Origin: Megalobrama amblycephala | Taxonomy: Eukaryota; Chordata; Actinopteri; Cypriniformes; Xenocyprididae | Direction of reading: 5' to 3' | Assembly (NCBI RefSeq): GCF_018812025.1 | Contig: NC_063057.1 | Span: 16,770,138-16,834,137 of the forward strand | Length of the DNA: 64,000 nucleotides | Made by a program: the position numbers and the translations under genes | The notes under the pieces: model-generated | Told to the model about the DNA's origin: nothing | Database searches by the model: none | Seen by the model: only the letters and a program-made list of their open reading frames with translations | Shown here: in pieces, positions 24,497 to 36,818 of the stretch | Layout of the letters: each line of letters begins with the position of its first letter | Position numbering within the stretch: the stretch's first letter is position 1

Positions 24497-25226
24497 AGGG
24501 TTAGTTCACCTAAAAATGAAAATTCTGACATTAATTACTCACCATCATGTCATTTCAAATGCGTTAAGACCTTCGTTCATCTTTGGAACACAATTAAGGT
24601 ATTTTTGAGAGCTTTCTGACCTCCGATAGACTGCAAAATTATTACCACTTTCAAGACCCAGAAAGGTAGTAAAGACATTGTTTAAATAGTCCATGTGACT
24701 GCAGTGGTTCAACCTTTAAGTTATGAAGCGACGAGAATACTTTTTGTGCACAACAAACAAAAATAATGACTTTATTCAACAATTTCTTCTCATACACTGT
24801 TCACTTTGTAAACGGTGTTCTACGTCAGAAAGCCGGCTCATTATTGGCCAGCTCCTGCATCAGTATCACACGCATGTGTCAGCCAATACTGAGCTGGCAT
24901 TCTGACGTAGAACACAAGCACTGTGCTGTTTACAACGTGAACAGCGTATGAGACTGACATGGAAGAGAAGAAATTGTTATTTTTGTGCACAAAAAGTATT
25001 CTCGTCGCTTTATAACACTGTAGTCATATGGACTGACTATTTTAATGATGTCTTTACTACCTTTCTGGGTTTTAAAAGTTGTAATAACTTTGCAGTCTAT
25101 TGGAGGCCAGAAAGGTCATGGATTTCATCAAAAATATCTTGTTCCGAAGATGAACGAAGGTCTTATGGGTTTGGAACAACATTAGGGTGAGTAATTAATT
25201 GAATTTTTTTTGGGTGAACTAACCCT
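24497..25226. mobile_element. TTAA element with AGGGTTAGTTCACC ends
   Basis: TTAA at 24493-24496 and 25227-25230. Ends AGGGTTAGTTCACCTAAAAA and TTTTTGGGTGAACTAACCCT. It is 730 bp with an internal inverted repeat (cgacgagaatactttttgtg and its mirror). It includes the uninterrupted site gttcaacctttaagttatga that shows where a second element inserted in the copy at 46826. Confidence 0.88.
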
Positions 25227-26328
25227 TTAAAGATCAAACACATCTGCATCTTTCATCATACATGCATGCTTCTTTATCACTTTAATGCTGCAATAACTTT
25301 GAAATACCAGCATAAATCTTCATCGTAACAAAAGTCAGCTAAAGATACACGCACTTCTTTCCACGTGTGTGAGCCACTTCTGTAAGTCCTCACTTTCATG
25401 GGTTCAGGTGGTTGTTTTACCAATCTGCAGACTGCAAAAGAGTCTCTCGGCATGAAATGATGGGACAATGATCAGATTCGTGGTGTTCTTCGAAACACTC
25501 TATAATACCCAGTAATACAGGCAGCCTGAAAATCAAAGCGTTCATAGACACAGCCGCACAGCATTCGAAAAGAACAGTTTGGACTTTGATCATCTCAGTA
25601 CAGAGATTAAACAACAGAAAGACGCTGGAGCTGAAATGGCTTCTCTGTCCTAGATCAAGCCTGTGTTCAATCCACAGGGCACAAGAATGAAATGGGGTTT
25701 TTAGGCAGCGATGCGTGTCATTCAGCATGTGTCTCGGCCCGTTTGTGTGGATGAGTGTGTATTTGATACTAGAGCAGCAGAAAATTCCCCATTCTAAGCT
25801 CACCTAACTTCTACAGGTTAATGGGTAATAGAGCTGTCAGGAGCGAGGCATGATGGGATATGACTGGACATGGGGTGGCCAATAATGCCTGCTTGCAAGC
25901 CAACTTACTTGAGTTGAGCTGAAATAACAGTCTTTTGTTTTTGGCAGTTTTAGTTTGTGTCCTGTCATGAGTGCTACATTTTTAAGATGGCATATCAAGT
26001 TAAAAATTATCCAGCTTAAGTCATCTCTGCACTCATTCGAACTGATTTTGAATGCAAGAAAGATTTGATTATCATCAAATCTTAAGAAATATGTCTGACT
26101 GGAGTTAGATAAACTCCTTAATTGGTTTAAGACCAATTAGTTGAGAACATAAAAAAAAAAGTTTAAGGAATAAAACAGTAGAGGAACAAAAATTTAAACC
26201 ACTATTTTTAACCCCATATAACTTTCCATAAACTGCTAAAAATTTCATCACAGAACAACTGTAATAAAAAAATACTACACCTCCCTTGGGCTTTATCATC
26301 TAGACTGTTTAATTCAATATCACCAGAA

Positions 26329-26362
<34 letters not shown>

Positions 26363-26545
26363 ACAATACTATAGTTTCATCAAGTCATCAATAGCACCAC
26401 AGTTTGTAGAATATCTCCTGCTGAGATCAGACCACCTCATGCCTTAATTAACATCTCCAAAGAAAAGTAATTATACGTCAACAACAGCAAGACCTACAAA
26501 CTCTTTCTGAAATCACAAGTCCAGTGTTAAGCCAATACTGGACGC
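25227..26545. other. snd1: snd1 intron, no gene recognised
   Basis: A 128-codon minus-strand frame at 25417-25803 has no recognisable domain and no flanking splice signals that I trust. A (GA)14 microsatellite lies at 26332-26359. Confidence 0.4.
26332..26359. repeat. (GA)n microsatellite
   Basis: 28 bp of uninterrupted GA repeat inside an snd1 intron. Confidence 0.95.
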
Positions 26546-26549
26546 TTAA

Positions 26550-28127
26550 CTCCCTGAGGTCTGAAAACGCGCCGGCGCGTTTTGCAGGATTTTTTTCACA
26601 TTGCAGCAAAACAGACTTAAAATACTCCGTCATTTCTTGTCATAGAGACATAAGTAATATATCAATTGAAACTATAGAATGTCTTCTTTTATTTGTGTAC
26701 ACTCAGAGTAAAAACACAATGTTGTGCTTTTTGTAAAATAAAGAAAACTAACATGATGCGTGATCTCTCCTCTCCCTCTGAACGAAGTCCAAACTGATAG
26801 TTCTCAGAAAATGAACTAACTTATGAATACTAATGACAAAAAAAAAAATGACACTTACGTCTAAAGAAACGTTGAAATGTCAGGTTTTAAATCATGCAAG
26901 TCAAATCGAAAACAAACATTCTGTGTTTATGTAATCTGTATGAAAAGAGAGCCATGTCAGAAGTCTGTGATTCAGCTCATTATCCGCTAATGCGGCCACG
27001 CCCACGGAGCCAGCGCTATTCAGACGCAAATTCAGAGGCAATACATGCATTCATCATCTCAATCGTGCATTTATTGTCTTGAAAAGTGTTTATTTGGATG
27101 TTAAAGCAATGGATCTCTAGAAGACATGCAGTTAGTTCCTAGTTCATTTTCTTCTTTATATGAATTTTTGGACTAAAGGTGTACAGAGAGCGCCCTACGG
27201 CTGCAAGTATGAATTAAAAACACCATTCCTGAAATGTCCTCTTCTTCTTTAGAATAATTTGTGGACTAAAGGTGTACAGAGAGCGCCCTCCGGCTACAAG
27301 TATGAATTGAAAAAACAGTATCCAGCACTCATAGTGATGACAATAAATATTACTTCTCAGTATAGAAAATTGACATAAATATACAAGAATCCATCAATAT
27401 TTCTCCAAATGTGCATGTTTTTAAGCTAAAAGCCTATATGAAATGCCATAGAGGTAACATAATTGTTCAGACACTTTGCATCACAGAAATACATTATATT
27501 TTAAAGAATATAATAGAATACCATTATTTTAAATTGTAATAATATTTCACAGTATTGCTGTTTATGATGAGCTGAGACATTATTACAGAGGGTTTTTTTC
27601 ACCTCCTACCTGACTGAAAGGCCTCATTAATATGCAAGTCATTTCAGGTCATTATTATGTGATTCTTTTGTCTTCTCAGGTGTAAATGGCCCATTATTCA
27701 TGCAGATTCACGCCTCCACGCATACTGTGTTTCTTGACAAAAAGTGTCTTACAAAAACTAAATCAATATATTGTTTTATATGAAGGAGTAGGCAGCATAA
27801 TTTTTACATAATTCTGAAGCAAAAACTCTAGTTTACAACCTCCAATACCCAAAAGTCTTGTGAACACAGATTTAATATACTTTTTTTGGCCTTATTTCAG
27901 TGACTTAAGTTTTTTGTTTTTTCAATAACCACGCATAAACATTATTCCTTCAAAAATACAAACATGTACATACATGTTCCTCACATATTATTGTAGCCTA
28001 GTTTGTGCTGAATACAGTGTAATGACACTTTTGTCATTTATATGTTTATGAACAACTGAAAAAAGCACAAATGTCAGGGCATGTCAAAACTTCTCCAAGC
28101 CCCAAATCAGCCTCAGACTCCAGAGGG
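26550..28127. mobile_element. TTAA element with CCCT-GAGGTCTGA ends
   Basis: TTAA at 26546-26549 and 28128-28131. The left end CTCCCTGAGGTCTGAAAAC pairs imperfectly with GCCTCAGACTCCAGAGGG at the right. It is 1578 bp. A related, inverted copy starts at 61596. It contains a 93-bp tandem duplication (27151-27336). Confidence 0.7.
27151..27336. repeat. 93-bp tandem duplication
   Basis: Two copies of a unit with ggactaaaggtgtacagaga, gcgccct at 27170 and 27263. They differ by a few substitutions and lie inside the TTAA element 26550-28127. Confidence 0.85.
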
Positions 28128-28374
28128 TTAAGGAGAATCTCACAGAATGAATCTCCAATAACACCATCTGTATTCTATGACTGTAACCCTAATTGGTATG
28201 TGAGCTTGTAATTAGCTTGTAAAACTAATGAATGTGAAAAGGCACCAGTGTCACTGATGGTACGCTACAGTAAGCTTAAGCTTAGTGCTGGTGTAGCATA
28301 AATGCATAACAGCTCTGTTTCAAGCCATATGAGCCGCCTTGTTGTCTACTGTCTAAATAGGCAGATAGCATTAA

Positions 28375-29127
28375 AAGGATTAGTTCACTTTTAAATAAAA
28401 TGTTCCTGATAATTTACTCACCCCCATGTCATCCAAGATGTCCATGTCCTTCTTTCTTCAGTCGAAAAGAAATTAAGGTTTTTGATTATTCTCCTTATAG
28501 TGGACATCAATGGCCTCCAAACAGTTGAAGGTCAAAATTACAGTTTCAGTGCAGCTTCAAAGGGCTTCAAACGATACCAGACGAGGAATAAGGGTCTTAT
28601 CTAGAGAAACGATCGGATGATCGCCTTCCAAGTGGTTCCGCCAAAAGCTCACTTTCGTATTCTTCAAAAAGCTTACGCTGTATGTCGTACGCCTTCCCTA
28701 TTCAACTTACGGAACGAATGCAGCGGCAGTTCCATTTTTTCCGTAAGTTGAATAGGGAAGGCGTACGACATACAGCATAAGCTTTTTGAAGAATACGAAA
28801 GTGAGATTTTGGCGGAACCATTTGGAAGGTGATCATTTGTTTATATAAAGCATATACATAAACATTTTTTTTTTTTTTCGAAAATGACCGATCGTTTTGC
28901 TAGATAAGACCCTTATTCCTCGTCTGGTATCGTTTAAAGCCCTTTGAAGCTGCACTGAAACTGTCATTTTGACCTTCAACCGTTTGGGCTCCATTGAAGT
29001 CCTTTATAAGGAGACAAATGTTTTCATCAAAAACCTTCATTTCTTTTCGACTGAAGAAAGAAGGACATGGACATCTTGGATGACATGGGGGTGAGTAAAT
29101 TATTTTATTTAAAAGTGAACTAATCCT
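28375..29127. mobile_element. TTAA foldback element with AGGATTAGTTCAC ends
   Basis: TTAA at 28371-28374 and 29128-29131. Ends AAGGATTAGTTCACTTTTAA and the mirror TTAAAAGTGAACTAATCCT. Large inverted halves (cttacgctgtatgtcgtacg and its mirror) meet near 28735. It is the same family as the truncated copy at 14827. Confidence 0.88.
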
Positions 29128-29131
29128 TTAA

Positions 29132-29434
29132 AGGGTTAGTTCACCCAAAAATGAAAATTCTGTGATCATTTACTTGTTCCAAACCTGTATGGATTTCTTT
29201 TTATCTGCTGAACACAAAAGATATTTTAAAGAATGTGGGTAAGCAAACAGTTTATGGGCCCCATTAACTTGCATAGTATGGGAAAAAATACTGTGGAAGT
29301 CAATGGGGTCCATCAACTGTTTGGTTACCGACATTCTTCAAAATGTCTTTTGTGTTCAGCAGAAGAAAGAAATTCATACAGGTTTGGAACAACTTAAGGG
29401 TGAGTAAATTTTCATTTTTGGGTGAACTATCCCT
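29132..29434. mobile_element. TTAA foldback element, 303 bp
   Basis: It starts AGGGTTAGTTCACCCAAAAA and ends TTTTTGGGTGAACTATCCCT, with TTAA shared on the left with the previous element and at 29435-29438 on the right. The halves pair (cttttgtgttcagcag and its mirror; ccccattaacttgcatagta and the diverged mirror). It is a very common cyprinid repeat. Confidence 0.9.
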
Positions 29435-29438
29435 TTAA

Positions 29439-31962
29439 GGAAACCAAACTAGAACCTCATTAGGAGGGCCAATAAAATATAACCACCCTCCCCCACCCTG
29501 AAGGATGAAATATTTAAATAATCAAAAGTAGACATTTTGAATGACTTTTCTAGCTATACTTTTATGAGGAACACTTTATTTTATAGTGCCCTTGTTACAT
29601 TTTACATGTACTTACTACAGTAATGACAGCATTTTATGCACAGTCATAAGCAACTAACCCTAATCCTAAGCCAAAACCTATAGTAAGTACTTGTTAATTA
29701 ATATTACTGCAAATTACATTATATACACTGCAACAAGGACACATTACATTAAAATTGTAACCCTTCTTGGTATTAAATAGAAACAAATATTTACAACAAT
29801 TTCTCTTGGATCAGCCTGACAATTTAGTCAGGCTGCATAATGTTGGAACAAGCCTTTGCATCTGGAGAACATCTATGATGCCTTAAAATTTCTAGGTTTT
29901 GGAACACAACTGTAAGCACATCGGGGCAGAAGATGGCCACTCTACATACAGACACAGCAGTGCTGAACTGACCTCGGAGAGGCTTCAATTATGTAACTTG
30001 CTAGTCTGATGTAAATTCACCCCTTACTTTCGCATGCCCTCCAATATCAGACATCTCATCCTGTACGCCAGGATTTGGAAGAAAACCAGAGAAGGAGAGA
30101 CAGACTGACACAAATAAGAAAGAGCAGTGTTTGACAAACACGGTGAGGGAAATGACACATCGATTTCAGTTATCGATCCAGAGAACCGATGAAGCTCATG
30201 CACACTTATCGGAAGGCCTGCGTTATCCGCGCGCAGGTGGAGAGAAAGGGAACCGGGGGGCCTTATCTGACACTCTCGTACTCTCTCCCTGTCAGACAGA
30301 CGTTCCCATATCTAACTCCAACTTTCACGGTAAAGATTTTCTTTCTCTCGTTTGCCTTGTACGGATATTCAAGGACTCGTTTCACACTAAACCATAGTGA
30401 ATGTGACGGACTGACTGACATATAGACTCAGGTCTGGAGACTTCAGCAGACTAAAGATTTGCTGATAGCAGGAAGTCATGCGTCAAGCAGATACCCTTCA
30501 GAGAGGACGTAGGAAAAAATGATCACAGAGCCCCGTGTTTAAAAAGGAATAGTATATCAAAAGAAAGACAAGGGGGTGGGGGAGTCACAGGTGGGATGGC
30601 ACTGTGTATTATGAAGGCAGTGTAAATAATCGCTGTATATTAACAGTGTTTTAAATCACAGCTCATTTACGAAGGAATGAAAGGTTTGATCCACTGCTTT
30701 GTCTTTAATTCTGAAGATTATGATTTATCACACCGCTTTCACTGACATGCAAATACATGCAAATTTCTAAACTACATCCTCCTGCACACGGTGTGCTGCA
30801 CTGGAGGCCAAACCAGCAGCAAGAAAAGATGGGGAAGGATAGAGAGAAGGACAGAGAAAGAGTGTGTGAGTGGGAGAGATAATGAATGAGAAAATGAAGG
30901 AGAGAGCGAGATGAGAGAATCTTTATGAAAAAGCCAAGGGTGAAAGCTGAAGTAGACAGAAGACAAGTGGCATGGCGCCACCACACTATACTAAAGTGCC
31001 AGTGCTGTCCTAAAAAAACGCCCGTCTCATGAAAGCCTGACTGTGGGCACGATCTGGCATACAGGATGCCATGCACCATGTGCTTTTACTGCAGATGGAC
31101 TGTAATAAGATGTGTTATAAGATGGTTATTACACATTAATGAACAGGCAAGACTGTTTTAATGGCAAGAAAAAGTGGAGAGGATTGTGTTTTTGAACTCT
31201 TCGGATGATAAAACGCTTCATTACAGGTGAGGTGTGTAATCGACTGCCCTGCCAATGTTGTGGTGTTGTGCTGGTCGAGATGCTCAAACACTTTTCAGGA
31301 GAAAATCAACCAAGAAATGTCTTCTAGCTGGCTAGGATTTACTTTACACATTTCACCTTGGCACATCTTAATAAAACGACTGGAGATTTGGGCATTTCTT
31401 CTGAAATACACTGAGCTGTATTGTTGAACTAAAGCATGCATGTACAGTAGTTGAGGTACAGTACACATGCCTGAGCACTAGTGTTTCATAACTACATGAG
31501 TGTGTGAAACGGAGAAGTGATTGCCATTGAAGTCAGACAGCTCAGCTCTATACGAGCACCTCGAACAACCTGTTAGCGCATTAAAAAATAAAGCGCAAGA
31601 GTCAGAGGGAGTGAGAGGAGGGGAAGAGTGAACCAGAACAGCAGTGTTCCTATGGGAACAGGGAAACGGTGGAACTGACGTGGCTGTCACAAACACCCTC
31701 CATATGGTTAGAGTCAACAAACCACTACAGAGACTCAAGTTCATAACAAGCAGATTGCTAAGAACAAACCTGTATGGTTTGATTCAAGAGCAATAACAAA
31801 AATAATGTCAGGGTGGCAGGAGGTCATAGGATAAATGCAGACGATCAAAGAATGGGTTCAAATGTCTCTAAAGTCAAACTGAAGGAGAAGAGTTTGTAAG
31901 CTATTAAGTCTTATTAAGTGCTATCAGTTAATCAGCTATTGAATGACATTTGAAAGTTAAAC
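29439..31962. other. snd1: snd1 intron sequence with one repeat fragment
   Basis: 29567-29763 is an interspersed repeat also found inverted at 13190-13352. 30780-30960 is purine-rich low complexity. Open frames at 30131-31079 read through low-complexity sequence and are not supported as genes. Confidence 0.45.
29567..29763. repeat. Interspersed repeat, inverted relative to 13190-13352
   Basis: It starts aggaacactttattttatag, tgcccttgtta and ends with gcaacaaggacacattacat. These are imperfect inverted ends, so it is probably a non-autonomous DNA element. Confidence 0.55.
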
Positions 31963-32502
31963 TAGGGCTGAACAATTAATTCGCTAAAATCAAAACTGGG
32001 ATATGGCTTAGTGCGATTATCAAATCACAATGGCTGCTATTTAAATAAATATGAATGCATTATAATATTAGTATTGTAATTTTAGTTGTACTGAATAAAT
32101 TATTATTCTGAGTTTTTATTTTACAGTGAAATACTACAATGTTTAGGAATGTTATCTTATTTTATATCTTATTTTAATATTTTTAGTAAGTAACAATATT
32201 ATTAGAAACAAGCAAACCTGGAGCTTTTTTAAAAAACAAACAAAAAACAAACAAATCAAAAAACAAAAGCTAACACACATTTTATATTGCAATTACAAAT
32301 TTTATGAGAAAACCACAGATTTTTAATTATTTTCAGATTTTTTTTTTTTTACAGTGAATTACAATAGCAACATTTCTTATTTTAATGTATTTAATTTATT
32401 ATTATTATTATTATTATTTTATAGCCATAATATATAAGTACATAATTTTGCACAGCAGAAACAAGCACATCAAATCTGGAGCTTTTAAAATCAAAACAAA
32501 AA

Positions 32503-33513
32503 AGGGGTGGTTCAATGCGATTTCACTTTTTTAACTTTAGTTAGTGTGTAATGTTGCTGCTTGAGCATAAAAAGTATCTGCAAAGTTACAGCACTGAAAG
32601 TTCAATGCAAATGGAGATATTGTCAGATATTGTCCCATTATAATCTGTGATATTTTCACACTGGATGCGCGCGGAACACAGCTTCCAGAATCTACACGAG
32701 TTCAATGCTGGATTTACACAAAGGTTTTTACTGAAAGATGAAGCAGTTCCCACTTTAAAAGCAGATGCTGCTGTTTATTGGCTTCAAACTGTAAGTATGT
32801 TTTATTGTTTGTACATGTCTTTAAACTTATAGTTCTGTTGCTATTTTTGGTTGCATCAAGAACGTAAACAAAGACCAACACGTTTTTGCTTCTCTAGCCA
32901 GTTAGGTAAATTCTACAAACGCCAACAAACTTTGTTCATAGACAAACAGTTGTTCATGCTATAAATTAATCACTACCTTTACAAAAATGCTACTACTCAG
33001 TCATGTATTCATTACAGTAAAGCTTTAACTGTATATTGAAAGCTAACAAACAGCAGTGACAGCATATCTAAACACTTTGACACAAATACAAAATGAAATA
33101 CCATTCATAAACGCCCTTTAAAAGACGCAATTGCAGAGGTTCTGCCTGACCCTCTTCATCTGGGACTGATTCGGCTCAATTTGATACAGCAATATAGTCG
33201 CCATTATTTACATTGCCATTGAAGCAAAAGTAACAATGAATGGTAAGGGGCGTGGCGTTTCCGGACGCTTCAGCGAATCACAATACACTGGGCCCGCTAA
33301 CCAATCTGAGCACATTGCTTATTTTGTAGGGAGAGGCTTCATAGAAGCAGGAAGTCAAATGAGCCGTACATATGACAGTGGAAACAGAGGTGTAGAATAA
33401 AGGTAAAATATATGAAAAATACAGCGTTTTCAAAAAAACTAAGCATTAAGACATGCTAAACTGTGCCTCTAAAACACAATCAAGCCTAGAAAAAAAACCA
33501 CTGAACCACCCCT
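32503..33513. mobile_element. Nested TTAA-type element with THAP remnant
   Basis: Ends AGGGGTGGTTCAATGCG and CACTGAACCACCCCT, with TTAA at the right (33514-33517) and a degraded left site. Its right part (atgacagtggaaacag, ggcttcatagaagcaggaag) matches, in opposite orientation, the left part of 48169-48956, so the two are related. It carries a short THAP-like frame at 32647-32832. Confidence 0.7.
32647..32832 (+). pseudogene. THAP-domain C-terminal fragment in a transposon
   Basis: Seen: the frame reads HSFQNLHEFNAGFTQRFLLK, then DEAVPTL. Known: THAP domains end with a C-x2-H-F...F block followed by an AVPTIF box. The LKDEAVPTL stretch fits that box, and the same FNAGF.QR..LKD string appears in the copy at 48336-48674. 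The zinc-binding part is missing here. It is a relic, not a gene. Confidence 0.5.
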
Positions 33514-33662
33514 TTAAGCATCACTATTTTGATTAGAAAATTTGGTCTGATTTTTCCGCAAATCCTGCAGCCCTAGGATAAATTAATCGCAGACAGTAAA
33601 AAACAGCATTAAAATAAAAGAGATCTAAAATGCTCCAACTATGAAATTAACATAATCTAAGA

Positions 33663-33856
33663 CAGTTTTTCCTAACCCTGTTCCTGGAGGCACACCAACA
33701 ATACACATTTCCAAACCTTCCTAATCAAACACACCTGATTCAGCTCATCAGCTCATTAGTAGAGACTCCAAGACCAGAAATATATGGGTCAGATAAGAGA
33801 GACATCCACAATGTGCCCTGCTGGTGTGCCTCCAAGAACGGGGTTGGGAAACACTG
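33663..33856. mobile_element. Short hAT-like element, CAG...CCTGTTCCTGGAGGCACACC
   Basis: Left CAGTTTTTCCTAACCCTGTT and right GGGTTGGGAAACACTG, with inverted interiors (ctggaggcacaccaac and its mirror). Flanks atctaaga / ctctaagg share TCTAAG, a decayed 8-bp duplication. It is 194 bp and sits just upstream of the snd1 204-nt exon's donor side. Confidence 0.8.
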
Positions 33857-34189
33857 CTCTAAGGTCCTGTGTGAGCAGCACTGTGTTTGTATACACTGAC
33901 ACAGTGTCAAAAATGAATGCAGTAAGTTTTAAAAATGGCACAAATATTAGAGAATAGCAAAGGAGAAAGAAAGGAAGTGAGAGCGAGACTGATAAAGAGA
34001 GGATAAACAAGGGGAGAATGAATGGTCAGTGCTTCATAGTTAATACAAAATGGCTGCCGTCAGAGGCCCTGCTGTGAAACAGCGAGATGCATTTCAGGGG
34101 ACAGATTATGATATAACCCAGACCAAGCTAATGCTGCCTATTGCTTACTAACGCTTACTATTTGGGTTCTTGTGTTTAGATCTACTTAC

Positions 34190-34393
34190 CATTTTCTGGA
34201 GGTGCTTCTCTTTCCGTACATCCACCATGACTAGGCCTTCTTTCACCAGACCCAGACCCACGTCATCTTTAGAGTCAGCAAACTGCAGCGTGACTTGCGG
34301 GCAGACGACTCCGCTGTACTCCACATTTAGCAGACACTGTGTGTTCTGAATGTCCCTGACCAGACTGTCCACAGCGTCGGCCCGTGCGTCTTC
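34190..34393 (-). CDS. snd1: snd1 exon, SN5 domain
   Basis: Seen: the longest coding exon here, 204 nt (68 codons, phase 0 to 0), from a cacccgcag acceptor to a gtaagtag donor. It starts [20 protein letters not shown], continues [20 protein letters not shown] and ends with [20 protein letters not shown] plus KEKHLQKM. All blocks are characteristic of the SND1 C-terminus (human [39 protein letters not shown]). It folds as part of the SN5 OB-like domain packed on the Tudor domain. The following intron is 10.8 kb. Confidence 0.97.
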
Positions 34394-34610
34394 CTGCGGG
34401 TGGGGTAATTATAAGAACATGTCACATATCCATCCATCCCAAACCAGGTTTCATTTCTACAAACTACCCTCTACACACACGCTTACAATTACACACACTA
34501 CTACACAAGCTATTGATAGACACTCCAAGGTCCTCAGTGTGTGCTATGAGCCAATCAGACACCATCACTCAAACTCTCCAGCTCCAGAGTTGCTCATTCA
34601 TCACACTTAT

Positions 34611-34674
<64 letters not shown>

Positions 34675-35610
34675 GTACTGCGATAATGATAAATGTAGAT
34701 TTGCAAACAAAGAAGAGATCAAAATACCTCCACACCAACACAATGTTTCACAAATGTTCAATGCACGAGGTGAGAGATACAGATCTGATCTTTCTTGCTC
34801 ACACACACACACACACACAGTTTGCTCTTGTGAGCCAACCCAGTCTCCATGGCAACCTCAGCGCATGTTCCCCTTGGGGGGAGTTATGGTGGGGGTACGA
34901 GATACAGAGGCCATCCAGAACGAGAGAAAGAGACAGAGATAGAGAGAGAACAATGCGCCTACCTCAAAGATCACAAAACAACAGCAGTATTAACAGGGCA
35001 GGTGGCATGATGCCACACCTACACACAAACACACACCTACTCACACAAACACACATCTACACACACAAGCAGACCTGGCGGAAAATGTTCCCTTGTATGC
35101 ATTTCGTCACACAATTTAACAACATGTAACTAGCATAAAGGCTTAATTTGGGATATTGCCATTCTATGGTACTGCTTCCTACGAAGAACACACTGAAGAC
35201 AACCTACTTTAAACGTAGTAGTATGCTACATTATTACAAGTCACATGACCTCATTACATGCATATTTAATTCAAGTACTTATTTTGATTGTTTATTTCAT
35301 ATTTAATTAGTAGTTATATAAATATATATATATATTTTTATTTTGCATTGTGGAATATAATACCCCACACAGTCTAGTGTCGTACGGCTATTATATGCAG
35401 AAAGTTTGGAATATTCTGCAAAGTATGCAAACATATCCAAAACAGCTAAACTAGCATGATGTGACTCATAATTCCTCTCTTTTATAACGTGGATGTGACT
35501 CTAGCTTTTGCGTGCATGCTCTATGTGTCTTACAGGACCTGTTTGAAGGCCATGGTCTACAATGAATCACATGGCAATGTGCGCATGGACGTTTTAGTAC
35601 GTTAACTTAC
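34394..35610. other. snd1: snd1 intron with CA repeats
   Basis: A 1217-bp intron. It holds (CA)n at 34623-34673 and 34800-34819 and a degenerate CA-rich stretch at 35020-35065. A long plus-strand frame through it (34350-35129) is created by the CA repeats. Confidence 0.7.
34623..34673. repeat. (AC)n microsatellite
   Basis: 51 bp of uninterrupted AC repeat about 230 bp past the 3' splice site side of the 204-nt snd1 exon. Confidence 0.97.
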
Positions 35611-35724
35611 ATCCTGTGGGACCTGAATGAAGGCAAATGCGTACTCTGTAGCCTGTGGAGGAAGTGTACGCGTGCTGAAGGCTGGAGGAAGGGCTGCAAG
35701 ACGTGTGGAGGATAATATCTCTCT
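35611..35724 (-). CDS. snd1: snd1 exon, end of Tudor and entry to SN5 domain
   Basis: Seen: 114 nt (38 codons, phase 0 at both ends) between a cgtttcag acceptor and a gtaagtta donor. It reads [20 protein letters not shown], then [18 protein letters not shown]. Human SND1 has [38 protein letters not shown], so conservation is strong. This segment leaves the Tudor barrel and re-enters the C-terminal half of the fifth nuclease-like (SN5) domain, which lacks the catalytic residues in this family. Confidence 0.96.
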
Positions 35725-36223
35725 CTGAAACGACAAGAGAGAGATTGTCACATTGTTGTGTTATAAAACAGACTTCATACCTCTTTCATACACCGACTGC
35801 CTGTACAAGGTCCTCATTAAATGGAGGAGGTGTGAGTACAGCACAGCAGATAAAAGCAAAGTCAAGGATAACTCTTTACTCCTCCACATGCCACACTCAA
35901 AGCCAGCAACACAATATGAGAGACACACACTCTCTCTCTCTCTCTACTGGGTCGCAGTTGAGCGCTCTGGTCATGTGTCTTCAGAACAGAACATGTGAAC
36001 ACAGCAGGCTAAAGAATCTGCTTAGCACAGAGACTCGAGCAAAGGCTAGAGAATACAGAGAATAAGAACTACAGACAGAGAGAGAGAGAGAGACTAGAAG
36101 AGGGACAAACAGACAGAAGACAGATGAAAGTACAAAGCAAAAAGACTGGCTAGTTCTGTATGGGGGGTTATACAGCAATATTTCAGAGGATGAGCAGCAG
36201 GAACACATATCATGAACACGGTG

Positions 36224-36269
<46 letters not shown>

Positions 36270-36748
36270 ATATGCAGAACAAAGAGCAGGTGGACAAAGA
36301 GAAAAGAAAGAGGTACACTGTCTGTGAAAAGAGAAGGACGGCACAGAGAATACAGAGATGTGAGAGAAGGCCTGTTGTGTGAGAAATGTTTAATCACATG
36401 CATCTTTTCTCTTGTGCTGGCCTGGAGCTTTCCGCCCTGGGCAGAGAAACAGCAAAGCATGCTGGGTACTGCATTCTTAAAGCCTCTTTTAAACTTACTA
36501 ACATCATTTCCTTGCAAAACCACATTTATTCTGCATTTCAGCCAATGCAGCTGTGAAGGTATGGAGAGGAATTGTTTTCCACACGTGTGGCATTTTGAAT
36601 GATGGATTCAGTGCTGGCTTTTGAAAGCAGATGCAGTATTTTAAACACAATTCAGAACATTCATCAGTCAGCACCTTTTTTCTCCACTCAGGAGATGCTG
36701 CGCTACATCCAGATTACGTATCAACCTTCCTGCAAAGCCGATACTCAC
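35725..36748. other. snd1: snd1 intron with AT, GA and TC repeats
   Basis: A 1024-bp intron. (TC)n near 35930-35944, (AG)n near 36077-36092 and (AT)n at 36226-36267. The 180-codon minus frame across it is driven by these repeats. Confidence 0.7.
36226..36267. repeat. (AT)n microsatellite
   Basis: 42 bp of uninterrupted AT repeat, a self-complementary tract in an snd1 intron. Confidence 0.97.
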
Positions 36749-36818
36749 GTTTCCATAGTCGATGTAGAACACGTGAACTTTTGCTGGAGATTCAACTCTC
36801 TCAATGCGTGCTCTGTAC
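36749..36818 (-). CDS. snd1: snd1 exon, Tudor domain part 2 (aromatic cage)
   Basis: Seen: 70 nt from a tttctgtag acceptor to a gtgagtat donor. The first base completes the tryptophan codon, then [20 protein letters not shown] followed by YGN, ending in phase 0. The motif WYRA...[10 protein letters not shown] is the core of the SND1 Tudor fold. Its tyrosines (after W, and the two in FYIDY) are the known methyl-arginine cage residues and all are retained, so the domain should be able to bind its ligand. Flanking introns are 1.6 kb and 1.0 kb. Confidence 0.96.

Larger units (their letters stand above)
31963..33575. mobile_element. hAT-like element carrying a nested TTAA element
   Basis: The left end TAGGGCTGAACAATTAATTC and the right end AAATCCTGCAGCCCTA are typical. 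The flanking 8 bases agree at only about 5 positions, so the duplication is decayed. Most of its right half is the nested element 32503-33513. Confidence 0.7.

Noticed and set aside
25417..25803. 128-codon minus-strand frame
   Set aside because: Unique intron sequence but no motifs. Cysteine-rich composition looks random, and it is not part of SND1.
34350..35129. 259-codon plus-strand frame
   Set aside because: It runs antisense over an snd1 exon and through CA repeats. Histidine/threonine strings come from the microsatellite.
35981..36523. 180-codon minus-strand frame
   Set aside because: It is built from AT, AG and TC repeats in an snd1 intron, with no domain or splice support.
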